Origin: Ehretia macrophylla
Taxonomy: Eukaryota > Streptophyta > Magnoliopsida > Boraginales > Ehretiaceae
Assembly: GCA_037974665.1 (NCBI GenBank)
Contig: CM075768.1
Coordinates: 11,771,001-11,835,000, forward strand
Reading direction: 5' to 3'
DNA length: 64,000 nucleotides
In this document: positions 9,498 to 20,293 of the stretch, one piece after another
Numbering within the stretch: position 1 is the stretch's first letter
How the letters are laid out: the number at the start of each line of letters is the position of its first letter
The notes under the pieces: generated by a model
The model's database searches: none
Told to the model about the DNA's origin: nothing
Seen by the model: only the letters and a program-made list of their open reading frames with translations
Position numbers and translations under genes: made by a program

Positions 9498-11689
9498 TGT
9501 TAGAGATATGCCCTAATGCTACATATTTGGATGACATATATTAGGGCATTTTGACATTAACTTATATATTATGGCATTCGTGTCTATATGTGCGTTTTCA
9601 TATTGACATAATTAGGACATTCATATTCTCCTTCTTTACATGTATGAATGAGTCCCTAGTATTTTCATTAGAGGAATGTATTCTAAAAGCGTTTAGAATA
9701 TCTTGGCATATTTCCTTAATATGATAAATACTTAAAGTGTTCATAGTCCTTAGATTATTCGATCGGGACTTTAATAATCTATTACGGACTATCACATGTG
9801 TTGTTACCTTTGATTAACATATGGATGTAAATGATAAAGGATGGTGAGCCACGTGCCATAACAGCATAGGGATGCGACTAACAAACATGTGAGTGACTAT
9901 TAATTGAATAGATCATTGAATATGACGTGAATAACAAATTACATGACTTCAGATTAATAATTTGTTATTCGTTGTGATTGTGCATGTAATCCTTAGACTT
10001 GAGACATTACGAGTGTCATATGTATTGGGATTTGATTCTAGCGTTTGGACAATGATTGTTTCGACAAACGAGATAAGATGCGTCTTCTCGCAGTTTCATT
10101 CGTTCGGTATAGTGATTGATAGGTAGTAGTCAAGATAGGATCCATTAACCTCCGGCGTAAGGCGATGTCCTATGCGATCTAAGCTTGGTTGTTTAATGAG
10201 GAAATCCTTGGCCAAGGTATGAATGATGGAGAAAAGGTTTTCCATGTGTCATCTCTCATTACGCCAATTAGATCTATGCATAGTATCGAGTTTATGAACT
10301 TAATCGAATCATGGTTCTTTCTCGACGGGACAATTAATGGAATGATTGAATTGTACGATAATCGGCGACTATAAATAGGTTCATTATGTGATTACTTCAT
10401 TGCCTTATAAATTGTCTTGATATGTTGCTAGACGTCACTCAAGACCTTAAGGGTGTTTCAAGAATTAAAGGAGAAATTCTTGAAACAAATCAAGAACCTA
10501 ATTAACATTAAAGGTGTTTAATGTTTCCTTAGTGCTATTTGGCTATGAACCTAGAAAGTCACACCATATTAGTAAGGAGATTAAGTCTTGCTTGGACTTG
10601 AATTATCTTCTCTAATAAATTATTAAGAGTTAATAATTGTAGTCTCAACCATTAAAAGTTAATGGGGTAAATTTGTAAGATTGGGAAAGATTTGGGTGCT
10701 TAGTGCAAATAGGTAAAATATGATTTATTCCTATTGGTTGTCAACATGTTGATGTGGCAAAGTATTAGCCAATAAACTCAAAGCACCAAGATTAAAATCC
10801 TAGTCATCCATCTTTTAATCCAAGGGTTGAAATTGGTCAACAATTGTAGGCTACATTTAAATGTTAAATAATGCCAACTTGTCTTTGGTAGGCTAAAGCA
10901 ATACAAATGTATTTGTGTGTGTTGTGTTTCACGGCAAAACCAAAGCAAGAGAAGACAAAGACATTTTGCTCTTTTTGCATGAATCAAGGAAAAGAGAAAA
11001 ACATGAAAAAGCCTTGTCTCTTAGTCTTGTGTCTTCTTGGTCAAAGCAAGAGAAAGAAGACAAAGACCTCTTGAATTGTTGTGAGCAATACACGGACAAT
11101 TGAAGCAAAAAAATGAGAGAGAAAATTCTGCTCATTTTCTCATGCTTATACATGGCTAAGTGAGTGAAGTAAGAAAGGCTTTTGGTCTTCTTCTTGATTC
11201 TGAAAATTCAGAAACACATACATACACAAAGTGAGTTGCAAGAACACAAGTGTTTGTTCTTCATTTGCTTTGTCATCTTGGATTAAATTGAGACTTGAAA
11301 GACAACTAAGCTAAGAGTAGTTTTAAGTAATCTTTCAAAAGAGAGAAGTGTTCTTGTCCATGAATCTTCCAAGGAGTTTGCTAGCACTACAACTCAAGGA
11401 GGAGGAAAGGCTTCTTCAAATTGCTAGGTGGACAATCTAGGACTTCTACACTTGTGGAAGGTTCAAGGAGTTCTCAAAGCTTCACCAAATGATTCTAACA
11501 TTTGGTCTTCAAGAGGTATTGTTCTCTTCTTGTATTACCTTTGGTTTGAAATGTATATTGCATAAATATCAAGTATTGGGATTGACTACACATATGAATG
11601 TTATATATGTTATGAAAAATTGTATTTCATGTTATCTTCCGCTGTAAAATTTTTATTCTATATGTACAATCCCGGATATCGTTCCTTCA
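9498..11689 (+). mobile_element. solo LTR of a Ty1/copia element (Cop-2)
   Basis: The 2192 bp stretch begins TGTTAGAGATATGCCCTAAT, a typical copia LTR start, and ends ATATCGTTCCTTCA. It is flanked by GAATT (9493-9497) and GTATT (11690-11694), a 5 bp duplication with one mismatch. No PBS, PPT or pol is present, so it is best explained as the product of LTR-LTR recombination. It contains a TATA box near position 870 and purine-rich DNA around 10940-11120. It lies inside a GGT-type coding repeat and splits it. Confidence 0.75.
10370..10377 (+). promoter_or_regulatory. TATA box of the Cop-2 LTR
   Basis: TATAAATA sits in GCGACTATAAATAGG, roughly 870 bp into the LTR and in the right orientation for the U3/R boundary. 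Promoter activity is inferred. Confidence 0.45.
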
Positions 11690-12153
11690 GTATTATCCTT
11701 GGTGGTGGTGATAGAGCCCTTGGTAGTGGCGATGGTGCACTTGTTAGTGGTAATGGTGCCCAAGATGGTGGTGATGGTAGACCTTGGTAGTGGTGATGGT
11801 GCCTTAAATGATGGTGATAGGGGACCTTGTGGTGGTGATAATACCTTTGTTGGTGGTGGTAGTATCCTTGGTAGTGGTGGTGCATTTGTTGGTGGTAAAA
11901 GTGTCCAAGATGGTGATGATGGTGGACTTGGTGGTAGTGATGGTGCCCTAGATGGTGGTGAACTTAGTGCCCTTGTTGGTTGTGGTAGTATCCTTGGTGG
12001 TGGTCTTGGTAGTGGTCTTGGTGATAATGGTGGTGGTGGTAAGAGAAAGAGAAGGATGATTAAAAAAGATATTTTTGAAGAGAGAGAGAATGAAAGGGTG
12101 AAGAGAGTTGGAAGGAAAAACAAAAAAAATAGGACATATATTTTCAGCACCAA
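11690..12153 (-). pseudogene. proline-rich ORF, 5' piece with hydrophobic N-terminus
   Basis: The minus strand is open for about 166 codons. The first 25 or so are hydrophobic (LKIYVLFFLFFLPTLF), resembling a signal peptide. Then come repeats of PPP, SPPP and APSLPPSPP type, as in extensin-like wall proteins. The frame start is a TTG; no ATG stands in this frame, so the true start is missing or in another exon. A frameshift near 11800 moves the downstream half out of the proline frame, although the proline pattern continues in the next frame to the solo LTR junction. The plus strand is a degenerate GGTGGTGAT-type minisatellite, so a purely repetitive origin is possible. Confidence 0.4.
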
Positions 12154-12372
12154 CGAAAAAAAAATACGGGCGACAGACAGGCTACGGCTGTCCGTCTCCC
12201 AAAAGGGCAGATGAGGTGGGCCGGCCAGCCTACTTCATTTTTTAAAATTTTTTTATTATTTTTTTGTGGCTCTTGTCTTGTCCATAGAAATATTAATGAT
12301 GAAATGATACTTTAAGGAGATGCCTATATTTTATATTTGTTGGTTAGTGGTAGGCAAGTGAACTAACCGTAT
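12154..12372. other. short spacer
   Basis: AT-rich DNA with a GC-richer patch (GGTGGGCCGGCCAGCC near 12215). I see no gene or clear repeat in it. Confidence 0.5.
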
Positions 12373-13203
12373 ATGATTATTCGTTATATGATTTATACGG
12401 CTAAGAACAACAAATCCTTGCCATATGGAATAGCCCTTACCCAAAATTTTGAATACTTCGGGGTTTTATTTGATGGGGTTGAAAGTAAAAAATTCAATCA
12501 TTCTTGGTATCTTAATATGCTATCTCTAAATAGACAACAAGCTTATTGGTATCAAGATCGTTACATAAACCAAGAGGAAGTTAATAGACTACCTGAGGAA
12601 ACCAAAGAACTCATTAAGTTTAAGGCTGCCAAGAACATTGCTTTTGTTGAGAATTCGAGTAATATTGGTGATGTTGAGATGACATGAAACTTATATCGTG
12701 AAATGCCTGGGGAAACCAATATTCCGAGGGAGAATATTCATGCAGAGAGAGTGTCATAGATAGAGAGGAGCATAAAAAGATGAGAGGTGCTAGTTCTAGT
12801 GGTACTTCTAGTTCGTCATAAGATCTAATTTTAGAAAAAAACTAAATGGTATCTCTTCTTTTATGGGCAACAATGATAGAACTCTTGACCATTTGCAAAC
12901 TCAACTTCAAACTTTGGAACAAATAGAGTGGCAGTTTGTCAATATTTTGAAACTCAATTTTAGACTTTGGAAGAACTTAGAACGGAAGATCGCCAATATT
13001 TTGAAACTCAGTTTCAGAGTTTGGAATAACGTATAGCAGAAGATCGAAAATATTTTGAAACTCAATTCGAGGATATACAAGGTCGGCTTGTACTCATGAC
13101 TGATGACATTCGTGGTGAGGGATTTTGACAAGACCTTAGATTTACCGACTATCCAGGTCGTGGAGGTCAAGGTGGATGCCATGGTCGTGGACAGAGACAA
13201 TAG
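12373..13203 (+). pseudogene. broken plant transposon-protein-like gene with coiled coil and RG-rich tail
   Basis: The first open piece (12373-12687, 104 codons) contains NKSLPYGIALTQNFEYFGV and a Glu/Lys-rich tail. This resembles the LPYG...FEHFGV segment of the family annotated as 'putative plant transposon protein', recalled from memory. After a TGA and frameshifts, a region of 54 bp repeats encodes coiled-coil units of the form YFETQFQTLEERIAEDR, and the C-terminus is Gly/Arg-rich (PGRGGQGGCHGRGQRQ) before a TAG at 13201-13203. The upstream part of the gene is not visible. It lies next to the CACTA right end and could be internal to that element. Confidence 0.45.
12887..13080 (+). repeat. 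54 bp tandem repeat, three full copies and a partial
   Basis: The core AATATTTTGAAACTCA recurs at 12941, 12995 and 13049, exactly 54 bp apart, followed each time by a CAGAxTTTGGAA-type segment. A partial unit precedes them. 54 bp is 18 codons and the unit translates as a charged helical repeat, so the array was probably coding. Confidence 0.8.
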
Positions 13204-13519
13204 TTTTAATTTGGACAACTTGCTCTTAGTTTTTAATTATTTGCATTTGGAACTAGATCTCTGATTTACCATTTATGTATCTTAAAACTTTTCATGACTT
13301 GCTCTTGATTAGTTTGTAGTGCCCCTCTTTATTTTGACACTGTCAAAGAGGGACAAAATCTTATATATCTACCTTTTGACTAATTGTGGTATATATATTT
13401 TAGTATGAGATTATACATGCTTTTACCGACTTATGGTTCTTATGGTTGTAATTATAGACATATACCTTTTGACAAATTATGTTATATATCTTTTAGACAT
13501 CCTTAGTTTTTTTTTCTTG
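13204..13519. other. AT-rich spacer with a short duplication
   Basis: No gene is seen. A segment of about 40 bp with CTACCTTTTGACTAATTGTG and a TATATAT tail near 13370 is repeated in diverged form near 13460 (TACCTTTTGACAAATTATG), roughly 90 bp apart. Confidence 0.5.
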
Positions 13520-13562
13520 TTTAATGATTGGGCTACGGATGGGCTATAGAAGGGAAAAATGC

Positions 13563-14885
13563 GTAGCCCATTCGTAGCTTGTTGCTATGGATGGGCTACG
13601 GACCACTAATAGTATGTATTCTAACTTATTAATAAGTAGGAACAACATATTAAAACATGTTAATATCTTCATATTTTTCTTGTTTATGAAATTCAAACAC
13701 AATGTGAGAGTTTTTAAACCATTAGATTGAACGTTAATTAATATTAATGCAATATTAAGTGAGAACATGATAAGTTCAATTTAAACGACAATTGATTTCT
13801 TATGAGATTTATCTATAAAAGTATGCATACTAATGAAATATGAACAAAGTTTAGTTTTATTTGGAAAACTTGCAAGTCAAGTGAAGTTTTACTACAGTGT
13901 AGGTGAAATCACATTTCTATAATTCAAATTAAAAACGATAACCCTTATATTTTTGTGTAAAGGTCTGTAGCCCATCCGTAGCCCCTAACTATGGATGGGC
14001 TACGAACCACTAATAGTATGTATTCTAACTTGTTAATAGGCAGGAACAACATATTAAAATGTGTTAATATCTTCGTATTTTTCTTATTTATGAAGTTCAA
14101 ACACAATGGGAGAGTTTTTGGACTACTAGATTGAATGTTAATTAACATTAATGCAATGTTAAGTGAAAACAAGTTAAGTTTGATTTAAATGGCTATTGAT
14201 TTCCAATGAGATTTCTCTATAAAAGTACGCGTACTAATGAAATACAAACTAAATTTATTTTTATTTGGAAAACTTGCAAGTCAAGTGAAGTTTTACTACG
14301 TTGTACGTGGAATAATATTTCTATAATTCAAATTTAAATCAATAACTCTTGTTTTTGTGTAAAGATTCGTAGCCCATCTGTGGTCCATCCATAGCCCCTA
14401 GCTCATCCGTAGCCTATCCGTGGCCAATCCGTAGCCCATCCATGGCAATTTGCTATAGATGGACTACGGAAAGGAAGAAGCCCGTAGCCCATCTATAGCT
14501 CTTAGCTACAGATAGGCTACGGACCACTAGTAGTATGTATTCTAACGTATTAATAGATAGGAACAACATATTAAAACGTGTTAATATCTTCATACTTTTC
14601 TTGTTTATGAAGTTCAAGCACAATGTGAGAGTTTTTGGACCACTAAATTGAACGTTAATTAACATTAACGTAATGTTAAGTGAGAACATGATAAGTTCGA
14701 TTTAAATGGCTATTGAATTCTTATGAGATTTATCTATAAAAATACTTATGCTAATGAAATACCAACCAAATTTATTTTTATTTGGAAAGCTTGCTAGTCA
14801 AGTAAAGTTTTACTACATTGTAGATGGAACCACATTTCTATAATTCAAATTAAAAACGATAACCTTTGTTTTTGTGTAAAGGTTT
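13563..14885. repeat. three ~403 bp subterminal repeat units of the CACTA element
   Basis: Units begin with GTAGCCCAT-type words at 13563, 13967 and 14484. Each unit continues through CCACTAATAGTATGTATTC, then a conserved AT-rich body to TTTTTGTGTAAAG. The spacing from unit 1 to unit 2 is 404 bp, and units 2 and 3 are each about 402 bp. Between units 2 and 3 lies 115 bp of extra GTAGCCCATCC words (14369-14483). Confidence 0.8.
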
Positions 14886-15473
14886 GTAGTCCATCCGTGG
14901 CCATTAGCTACGGATAGGAAAAATTTCATAGCCCATTCATGGTTAGGGGCTATGGATGGGCCACGGATTTTGTTATTTTATTTTATTTCGATTTAATTAA
15001 AATGTCCTTAGCTATGTCATAGAAAAGTTGTCACGGCTAGGTTACGACCCTTTATTTTTTAAAACTTTTTTTGAATAATACATATTGTCCGTAGCTGATC
15101 TGTGGCTATTTGGCCACCGCATGGCAATGAACTTTGCTATTTTTTTTGCCTATTTAATTAAATAGTTCGTAGCTAGTCCATAACAAATTTGCCACGGATA
15201 GGCTACGACTTTTTATTTTTAAAACTTTTTTTGAGTAACACATATTTTCCGTAGACAATATGTGGCTATTTTGCCACCGCATGGCTACAGACTATTATTT
15301 TTCATTTATTTTTTATAACTAAAATTATGTTGTGTAGCCAATCCATGGCCAAATTTTGTTGCCAATTCAACGGGGCCTAATTGGGCACGAAAAGGCGACA
15401 AAATTAATTGTTTGTAGCCATTCTGTAGCCTGGACGTAGCCAATGGGCTACGAAAAAAATTCCATCACCCAAA

Positions 15474-15491
15474 CGTTGTTTTCTTGTAGTG
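15474..15491 (-). repeat. CACTA terminal inverted repeat
   Basis: Minus strand CACTACAAGAAAACAACG. The CACTA pentamer and the following AAGAAAA are the superfamily signature. Confidence 0.85.
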
Positions 15492-15978
15492 GATAGGAGC
15501 ACTAAGAGACAATCTATTTAAGATGAATTTAAGAATATCAAAAGACACAAGCTAGATACATGACTAGATACATGTCTAGATTCATAACTTTAAATGTATC
15601 TTCAATTAATCTTCTTTATGATTACCAAATGCTTTGAACCTTGTCTCTCCATTTCTCAAAATTCTAAGAGTCAAATTGGGTTTGGTTTGCATTCTTTAGC
15701 ATAGCAGGGGAGATAGTGGCATTAGGTCATTTGAAGTTGATCCATGACATGAGGTTGGTCCATGACATGAGGCATGGAAGTGGCAAGCAAAGGCTACACA
15801 TGAGCATGAGGCAGGGGCAGAATGTTGGAATGAGTTTGTCTGCCATATAGATGATTGGAAGCTAAGTCATTGAGAGATGAAGACTGATCACATGTAGTTT
15901 GACTTTAGCAAATGTGATGGAAATTGCAGATGTGCAAAGGGGATGAAGACCAACGATTTGAGGGCTCTGTCATAACTT
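15492..15978. other. unassigned region, possibly decayed copia
   Basis: No intact gene. The minus strand of 15700-15978 reads as Ser/Pro/His-rich pieces, as in the linker between copia integrase and RT, which follows directly at 15979. A 16 bp phrase, GGTCCATGACATGAGG (15755-15770), is preceded by a near-copy, GATCCATGACATGAGG, 17-18 bp upstream. Confidence 0.35.
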
Positions 15979-16130
15979 GCCAGAATTGGTTTTCATCAAA
16001 TACCACGTGTCGTGAGATGATAATTTTTTTGTGTAAAAGGAATAAGTCGTTTATAACCTTTGTGAGCAGTGTTGTAACCAATAAAGATGCACTAAAAAGT
16101 TTTGAAAGCCAATTTGTGATGTCCAAATTA
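15979..16130 (-). pseudogene. copia integrase-RT linker remnant
   Basis: Minus-strand translation gives CIFIGYNTAHKGYKRLIPFT in one frame and KIIISRHVVFDENQFW in the next. These match the Ty1/copia segment CVFIGYSSxHKGYRC...YISRHVVFDE that joins integrase to RT. One frameshift and a TAG interrupt it. This is a small scrap without LTRs in reach; it is too short to assign a lineage. Confidence 0.75.
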
Positions 16131-16380
16131 GAGCTAACATATGGGCCAACACGGCTCGGTCCAGTACAACTCAACCAAATGGCGGATTGAGAAAATTGAG
16201 CCCAACTCGGCACAGATGTTTAGTGAGCTAAGCTGGGCTGGGCTTATTTTTCAGAATAGAGGACCCAGCTCAGCCCATGAGCCCACTACCACGAGTTGTG
16301 AGCTGGGCTGGGCTAGGGCCAACCCATTTGTTTTTGTGATTAGTATAATCTAAATATATAATTATACTAATATACAAACA

Positions 16381-16475
<95 letters not shown>

Positions 16476-17436
16476 CTTGGACAGTTGGATTAATAATTAA
16501 AAAAATAAAATTTAGACTTAATTTTTTAAAGAAAAATTAATTTAACTATTAACAAGATAGTACAGAAGTTAATTGATAACATTAATAATTAACATAAATG
16601 ATAGAATGCTATATAACAAACTACAAGTTAATGAGACACGAGTACATTAGTGATAGAAAGGCAAAAATAAAATATTACATAAACGCTTGAGGAAAGCTAG
16701 ACCAAAAATTCTCCATTTTGTTATACTCCTTATACGGTACTGGGCCTGCTGGTGGTTGTGGTGTACTTGGTAGTGGTGGTGGTTGAATAACCACTTCAGG
16801 ATTAAAATAGTTTATGATATTCATGTGTTAAGATACAAGGAGTCTTACAAGCATCCTAGTTTTAAAATATAAATTGACGTTGGCAATAGTTACAAATTAC
16901 ATACCCTTGTTCTTCAAATTATGTAAAATGATTTCAAACATTTGATGAATATAATCGTCGTGAAAGATTTTTTTCTCCCATGGATATAGTTATATATAAT
17001 GTTGTAGATTTGTAGTAAAATAAAGTTGAATATACTTTGACTAAAGCACTATGTCACTAAGTATTTATAGGAAAAATTATATGTACGATTTTAAAAATTA
17101 TAAAAAAATTGTACCTAAAATCTTTTAAAAAAATAATATGAAATGACTTAAAGTTGCAAGTTGCAAACTTGCAATATCATAAAAAAATTTGATAACAAGT
17201 CATTTAATATCAACTTAAGAAATAAATTTGCTACTTGTTATTATTAGTTTGTTAAAAAAAAATAGTTAGTACGACTTGCTAGTTTGTTTTAAAAAAATAG
17301 CTACTACGACTTACATTGCATGCATAAAGCATAATATTTCAATTTCTTTCAATAAGTGAGCTCAAATTGTGCTTCATTTGTGCTGGGCCCGTGTTGAGCT
17401 CAAGTTGGGCTTGAGTTAGGCTGGGCTCATGGGTTG
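16131..17436. other. AT-rich segment between GGGCT-rich ends
   Basis: The left end (16131-16330) has repeated GCTGGGCTGGGCT and CCCAACTCGG words. The right end (17375-17433) has GTGCTGGGCCCG and GGCTGGGCTCATGGG. The 12 bp CCCATGAGCCCA (16274-16285) is the exact reverse complement of 17422-17433. Between them is about 1.1 kb of AT-rich DNA with a microsatellite and one GGTGGTGG patch near 16750. No coding frame of note. It may be a non-autonomous DNA transposon, but I cannot define exact termini or a duplication. Confidence 0.35.
16385..16473. repeat. compound microsatellite (CA)n(TA)n
   Basis: A CA run (about 16385-16432) passes directly into a TA run (16433-16473). It has the same architecture as the repeat at 8737-8834. 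Confidence 0.95.
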
Positions 17437-17470
17437 TGTGAGACCCCGAACAAAACTCCATAGGCATTTT

Positions 17471-18074
17471 AGGCTTTGTTTGTTTGTCGTAAAATAACTT
17501 GCTTATGAAAAATATTTTTAGTGAAAAATGTTTTCTTGGAAAATAAAATATTTTCCTTTGTTTGTTTGCCGCGAAATAACTTGCTTGTAGAAAATATTTT
17601 CAGAGAAAAATATTTTATTGGAAAATATTTTCAGAGGAAAATATTTTCCTGAGCTCCGTTTGTTTGCCATAAAATAATTTGTTAGGGGAAAATATTTTCC
17701 TGAAAAATAGAATATTGGAAAATATTTTCTGGTGTTTGGATGTACAATGAAAAATATTTTCCGACATGAGATTTATAAAAAAAAAATATATACATATAAA
17801 TAGGGGTGATTAAGTTCTGGAAAATGTTTTCCTCTCCAAAAGAACATGAAAATATTTTTTCAAATTTTGTACTAGCCATAATATTTGACCGAAAAATATT
17901 TTCTAGTTGACCAATTTTTCTATGTTACCAAACACCGAAAAATCTCCAAAAAGCAGCCCACCATTTTTGACTGAAAAATGTTTTCCAGTTGACTAATTTT
18001 CCGGTGTTACCAAACACCATAAAATTAGAAAAATATTTTGCGGGATAATATTTTACGGCAAACAAACGGAGCCT
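17471..18074. mobile_element. hAT-like MITE cluster in the Tek-D LTR
   Basis: The right end reads TACGGCAAACAAACGGAGCCT and the left end AGGCTTTGTTTGTTTGTCGTA, an imperfect inverted repeat. The end motif recurs inside at 17557 (TTTGTTTGCCGCGAAAT) and at 17655 (CCGTTTGTTTGCCATAAAAT). The interior is full of GAAAATATTTTCC words in both orientations and GGTGTTTGG/CCAAACACC arms, a well-known plant MITE pattern. The repeated left ends suggest nested or tandemly rearranged copies. I cannot find a convincing 8 bp duplication, so the hAT label is by resemblance only. Confidence 0.5.
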
Positions 18075-18868
18075 TATAGTATTTAATGCATTCTTGCATC
18101 ACTTAACGTGCATTTACATTGCTCTATGTACGTTTAAGTCCACTTACATGCATTTGTGTGTTTTAAATATCGTAGACAATAATTAAACTTTACCGATTTA
18201 AACTAGCAAACTAATTAGTTAGAAACTAACTAGAATGGCAGACTAGAAAATAAGCATTTAGTTGGAGGGCAATTTGGTCATTAGGCTTTTAACTAAATAT
18301 CCTACCTACCAATCTCTACATAACAAAGCAAACAACACACTCACACACACACCCATCGGTTTATACACATATAACACACACACACAGCTGCAGAGAAGAA
18401 GAAAGAAAGAAATAAAAGAGGAAAGAAAGGAAGAAGAAAAGGAAGAAGATCATTGGGTGCAAACCATTTTCAAAGCTATTGCTTGCATCTCATAGCTATC
18501 TTCAAGACTTTTCTTGGATTTGATGTCTTCACTTTCAAGATTTGAGGTGATGGATTCTTTCAAAAGTTTGTTTTTAAAGTTTGTCCAAGGTGATATGCTG
18601 AATATATGTTGATCTTCTTGCTTGTGGTGCATGATATAAGAGTTTAGTGTATAATTTGGGCATTTTACATGCTGATAGAACTAGGGCTTATCCTATCATG
18701 CTTTTGGTGTTCTTGATGAATTAAGAAGTTGTTGTATGTGTTCGATGATATATAAGCATGCTAAGTGAGGTATTGGAGTTGTGGTGTAGTGAAGATTGTG
18801 TGTACACTCATGTGTTGCAAGAAGAAAGAAAGAATTGGAGTTTGAAGGTAAAATTTGCGTAGCTGAGT

Positions 18869-19005
18869 TTGGTTGGCCAATTGATTTTGTGCATTGGTCG
18901 GCTAGTTTTTTGTATTGGCCGGATACTTTGTGTGCTGGTTGGCCGGCTACTTTGTGTTGGTTGGCCTGCTACTTTATAATGGTAGGTCGGCTGGTTTTGA
19001 AATGC
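18869..19005. repeat. degenerate minisatellite in the Tek-D LTR
   Basis: Imperfect tandem copies, 22-32 bp long, of a unit like TTGGCCGGCTACTTTGTG. At the equivalent place the Tek-C LTR also has a GC-rich, internally repetitive patch (20760-20810 and 43230-43290). Confidence 0.55.
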
Positions 19006-19403
19006 TTTCATGATAGATTAAGTGTTTGCTAAGTTTCTTAACTGTTAGATGGTAGTATGTGGGTTTTATAGTTGTTTAATTGCTTGAATTGTTGAGCAAG
19101 TAGGCATGTATGTTGTTGAAGTAAGTTAAGTATTGAGAAATTAAATGTTGATTAGTGTATTGAATATACTTGTGATATACTTGTTATGCCACTTCTAAGT
19201 GCATTACATATTATTGATTTTTGACAACATGAGCTAAGATGTTAATGGTTGATTGTTTATATGGTACCCTTCTTGCATCTTTGGTTAAATTGAATATATG
19301 ACTCAAATGCTTATGTGACGGGAATTTGTACTTGTTCAATTGCATATATGTTAAGTCTTGAATCCTCCACGTACTTGTTCAATGGTATTTTCATCACGGT
19401 TTT

Positions 19404-20245
19404 TGTCACGCCTCGACTCGAACACCTGCAAATGCTAAGGTCGGTACATGACGTTCGTAACCCAAAATCTATAAAATCAATAGCTTAATAACCTGTACAT
19501 TCACATATACTCCATAAAGTTTCAAAAGACTTTCAATTACATCAGCCTTAATAAAGGGAGCCACCATTGATTACATATATACAAGACCTCGAATCGTCTG
19601 TCCATACATAAGATATAGCCAGCATTCAGGTATCTAGGTCTCAAAAAATAGAAGTATTTAGTTACATAAGAGTTGTCCAAAAGAACAAGTTATACATCAA
19701 GTATTGTAAGTTACATCATCAAGTAGTAATCACATAAGGCAGAAATCCTCGATGTCACACCAAGGAGTTTCGCCAGCATCTTGAAGTGTCTGCTCAGCCT
19801 CGGCCTCGCCTAAAAGGTTAAAAGAGGGTGAGCTAGTCCTGCGTATAGCTTAGTGAGGATGAAATAGGAAGGGTTTTCGCAATGGTTTTCTCTTTTCGCA
19901 AACAACTTGAGAAATCATGCCATGAACACAAGAATGCACATTTAAGTGATCAAGTAGTAACTCAAGTATGCAATAAGTTAGTGAACAGAGATACTTATTG
20001 CAAAAGGATACAATGATTGCTAACGTTGACGATTTCTGCCTTGAATAAAATAATGCTAACCCCACACCACAACTGAGGATCAAGTCCTCAAAGAAACTTG
20101 ACACCAATTCCATCAACAACCGAGGGTTTCGGATAGCTTCCCTCAAAGGTAACAAATAGGTCCATGGTGGTCATAGGTACAACTGGCAATCCCGATGTTG
20201 TCCGAGGCCATCGATCACACAAAGGCCTTTAGAAGGTTGCAACCT

Positions 20246-20293
<48 letters not shown>

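Larger units (their letters stand above)
13520..15491. mobile_element. right end of a CACTA (En/Spm-type) transposon
   Basis: The sequence ends at 15491 with CGTTGTTTTCTTGTAGTG, the reverse complement of CACTACAAGAAAACAACG, a typical CACTA terminal inverted repeat. Inside it are dozens of GTAGCCCATCCGTAGCC-type words in both orientations, the subterminal transposase-binding repeats usual for this superfamily, plus three 403 bp units. GAT at 15492-15494 is the candidate 3 bp target duplication. No matching left end CACTACAAG occurs in the upstream 15 kb, so the left side is deleted or lies outside the window. Confidence 0.75.
17437..19403 (+). mobile_element. Tekay-like gypsy LTR fragment (Tek-D), outermost of the nest
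   Basis: It starts TGTGAGACCCCG and matches, in diverged form, the start of the Tek-C LTR (TGTAAGGCCCAGCACGAGACC on the minus strand at 44147). It also matches further shared blocks: ACGTGC words, CATACACA runs, a GAAGAAGAA tract, and GGTGATGGATTCTTTCAAAA (C has GGTGAGGGATTCTTTCAAAA). It stops at 19403, where the Tek-C LTR begins, and carries an hAT-like MITE at 17471-18074. Its remaining part would lie beyond the right end of Tek-C, outside the window. No coding region belongs to it here. Confidence 0.6.

Noticed and set aside
9310..9537. His-rich 75-codon frame
   Set aside because: It is the alternative frame of the CCA/CAC repeat and crosses the solo LTR edge; the proline frame explains it better.
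11699..12214. Gly/Val/Asp-rich plus-strand frame of 171 codons
   Set aside because: It is the opposite strand of the proline-rich repeat and starts inside the repeat; no Gly-rich protein features beyond the repeat itself.
13563..14885. CRISPR-like array in the region of regular repeats
   Set aside because: Units are about 403 bp with internal inverted words and a CACTA end nearby; spacing, length and host are all wrong for CRISPR.
18262..18495. 77-codon charged frame in Tek-D
   Set aside because: It is the translation of CA-rich and GAAGAA tracts that also occur in the Tek-C LTR.
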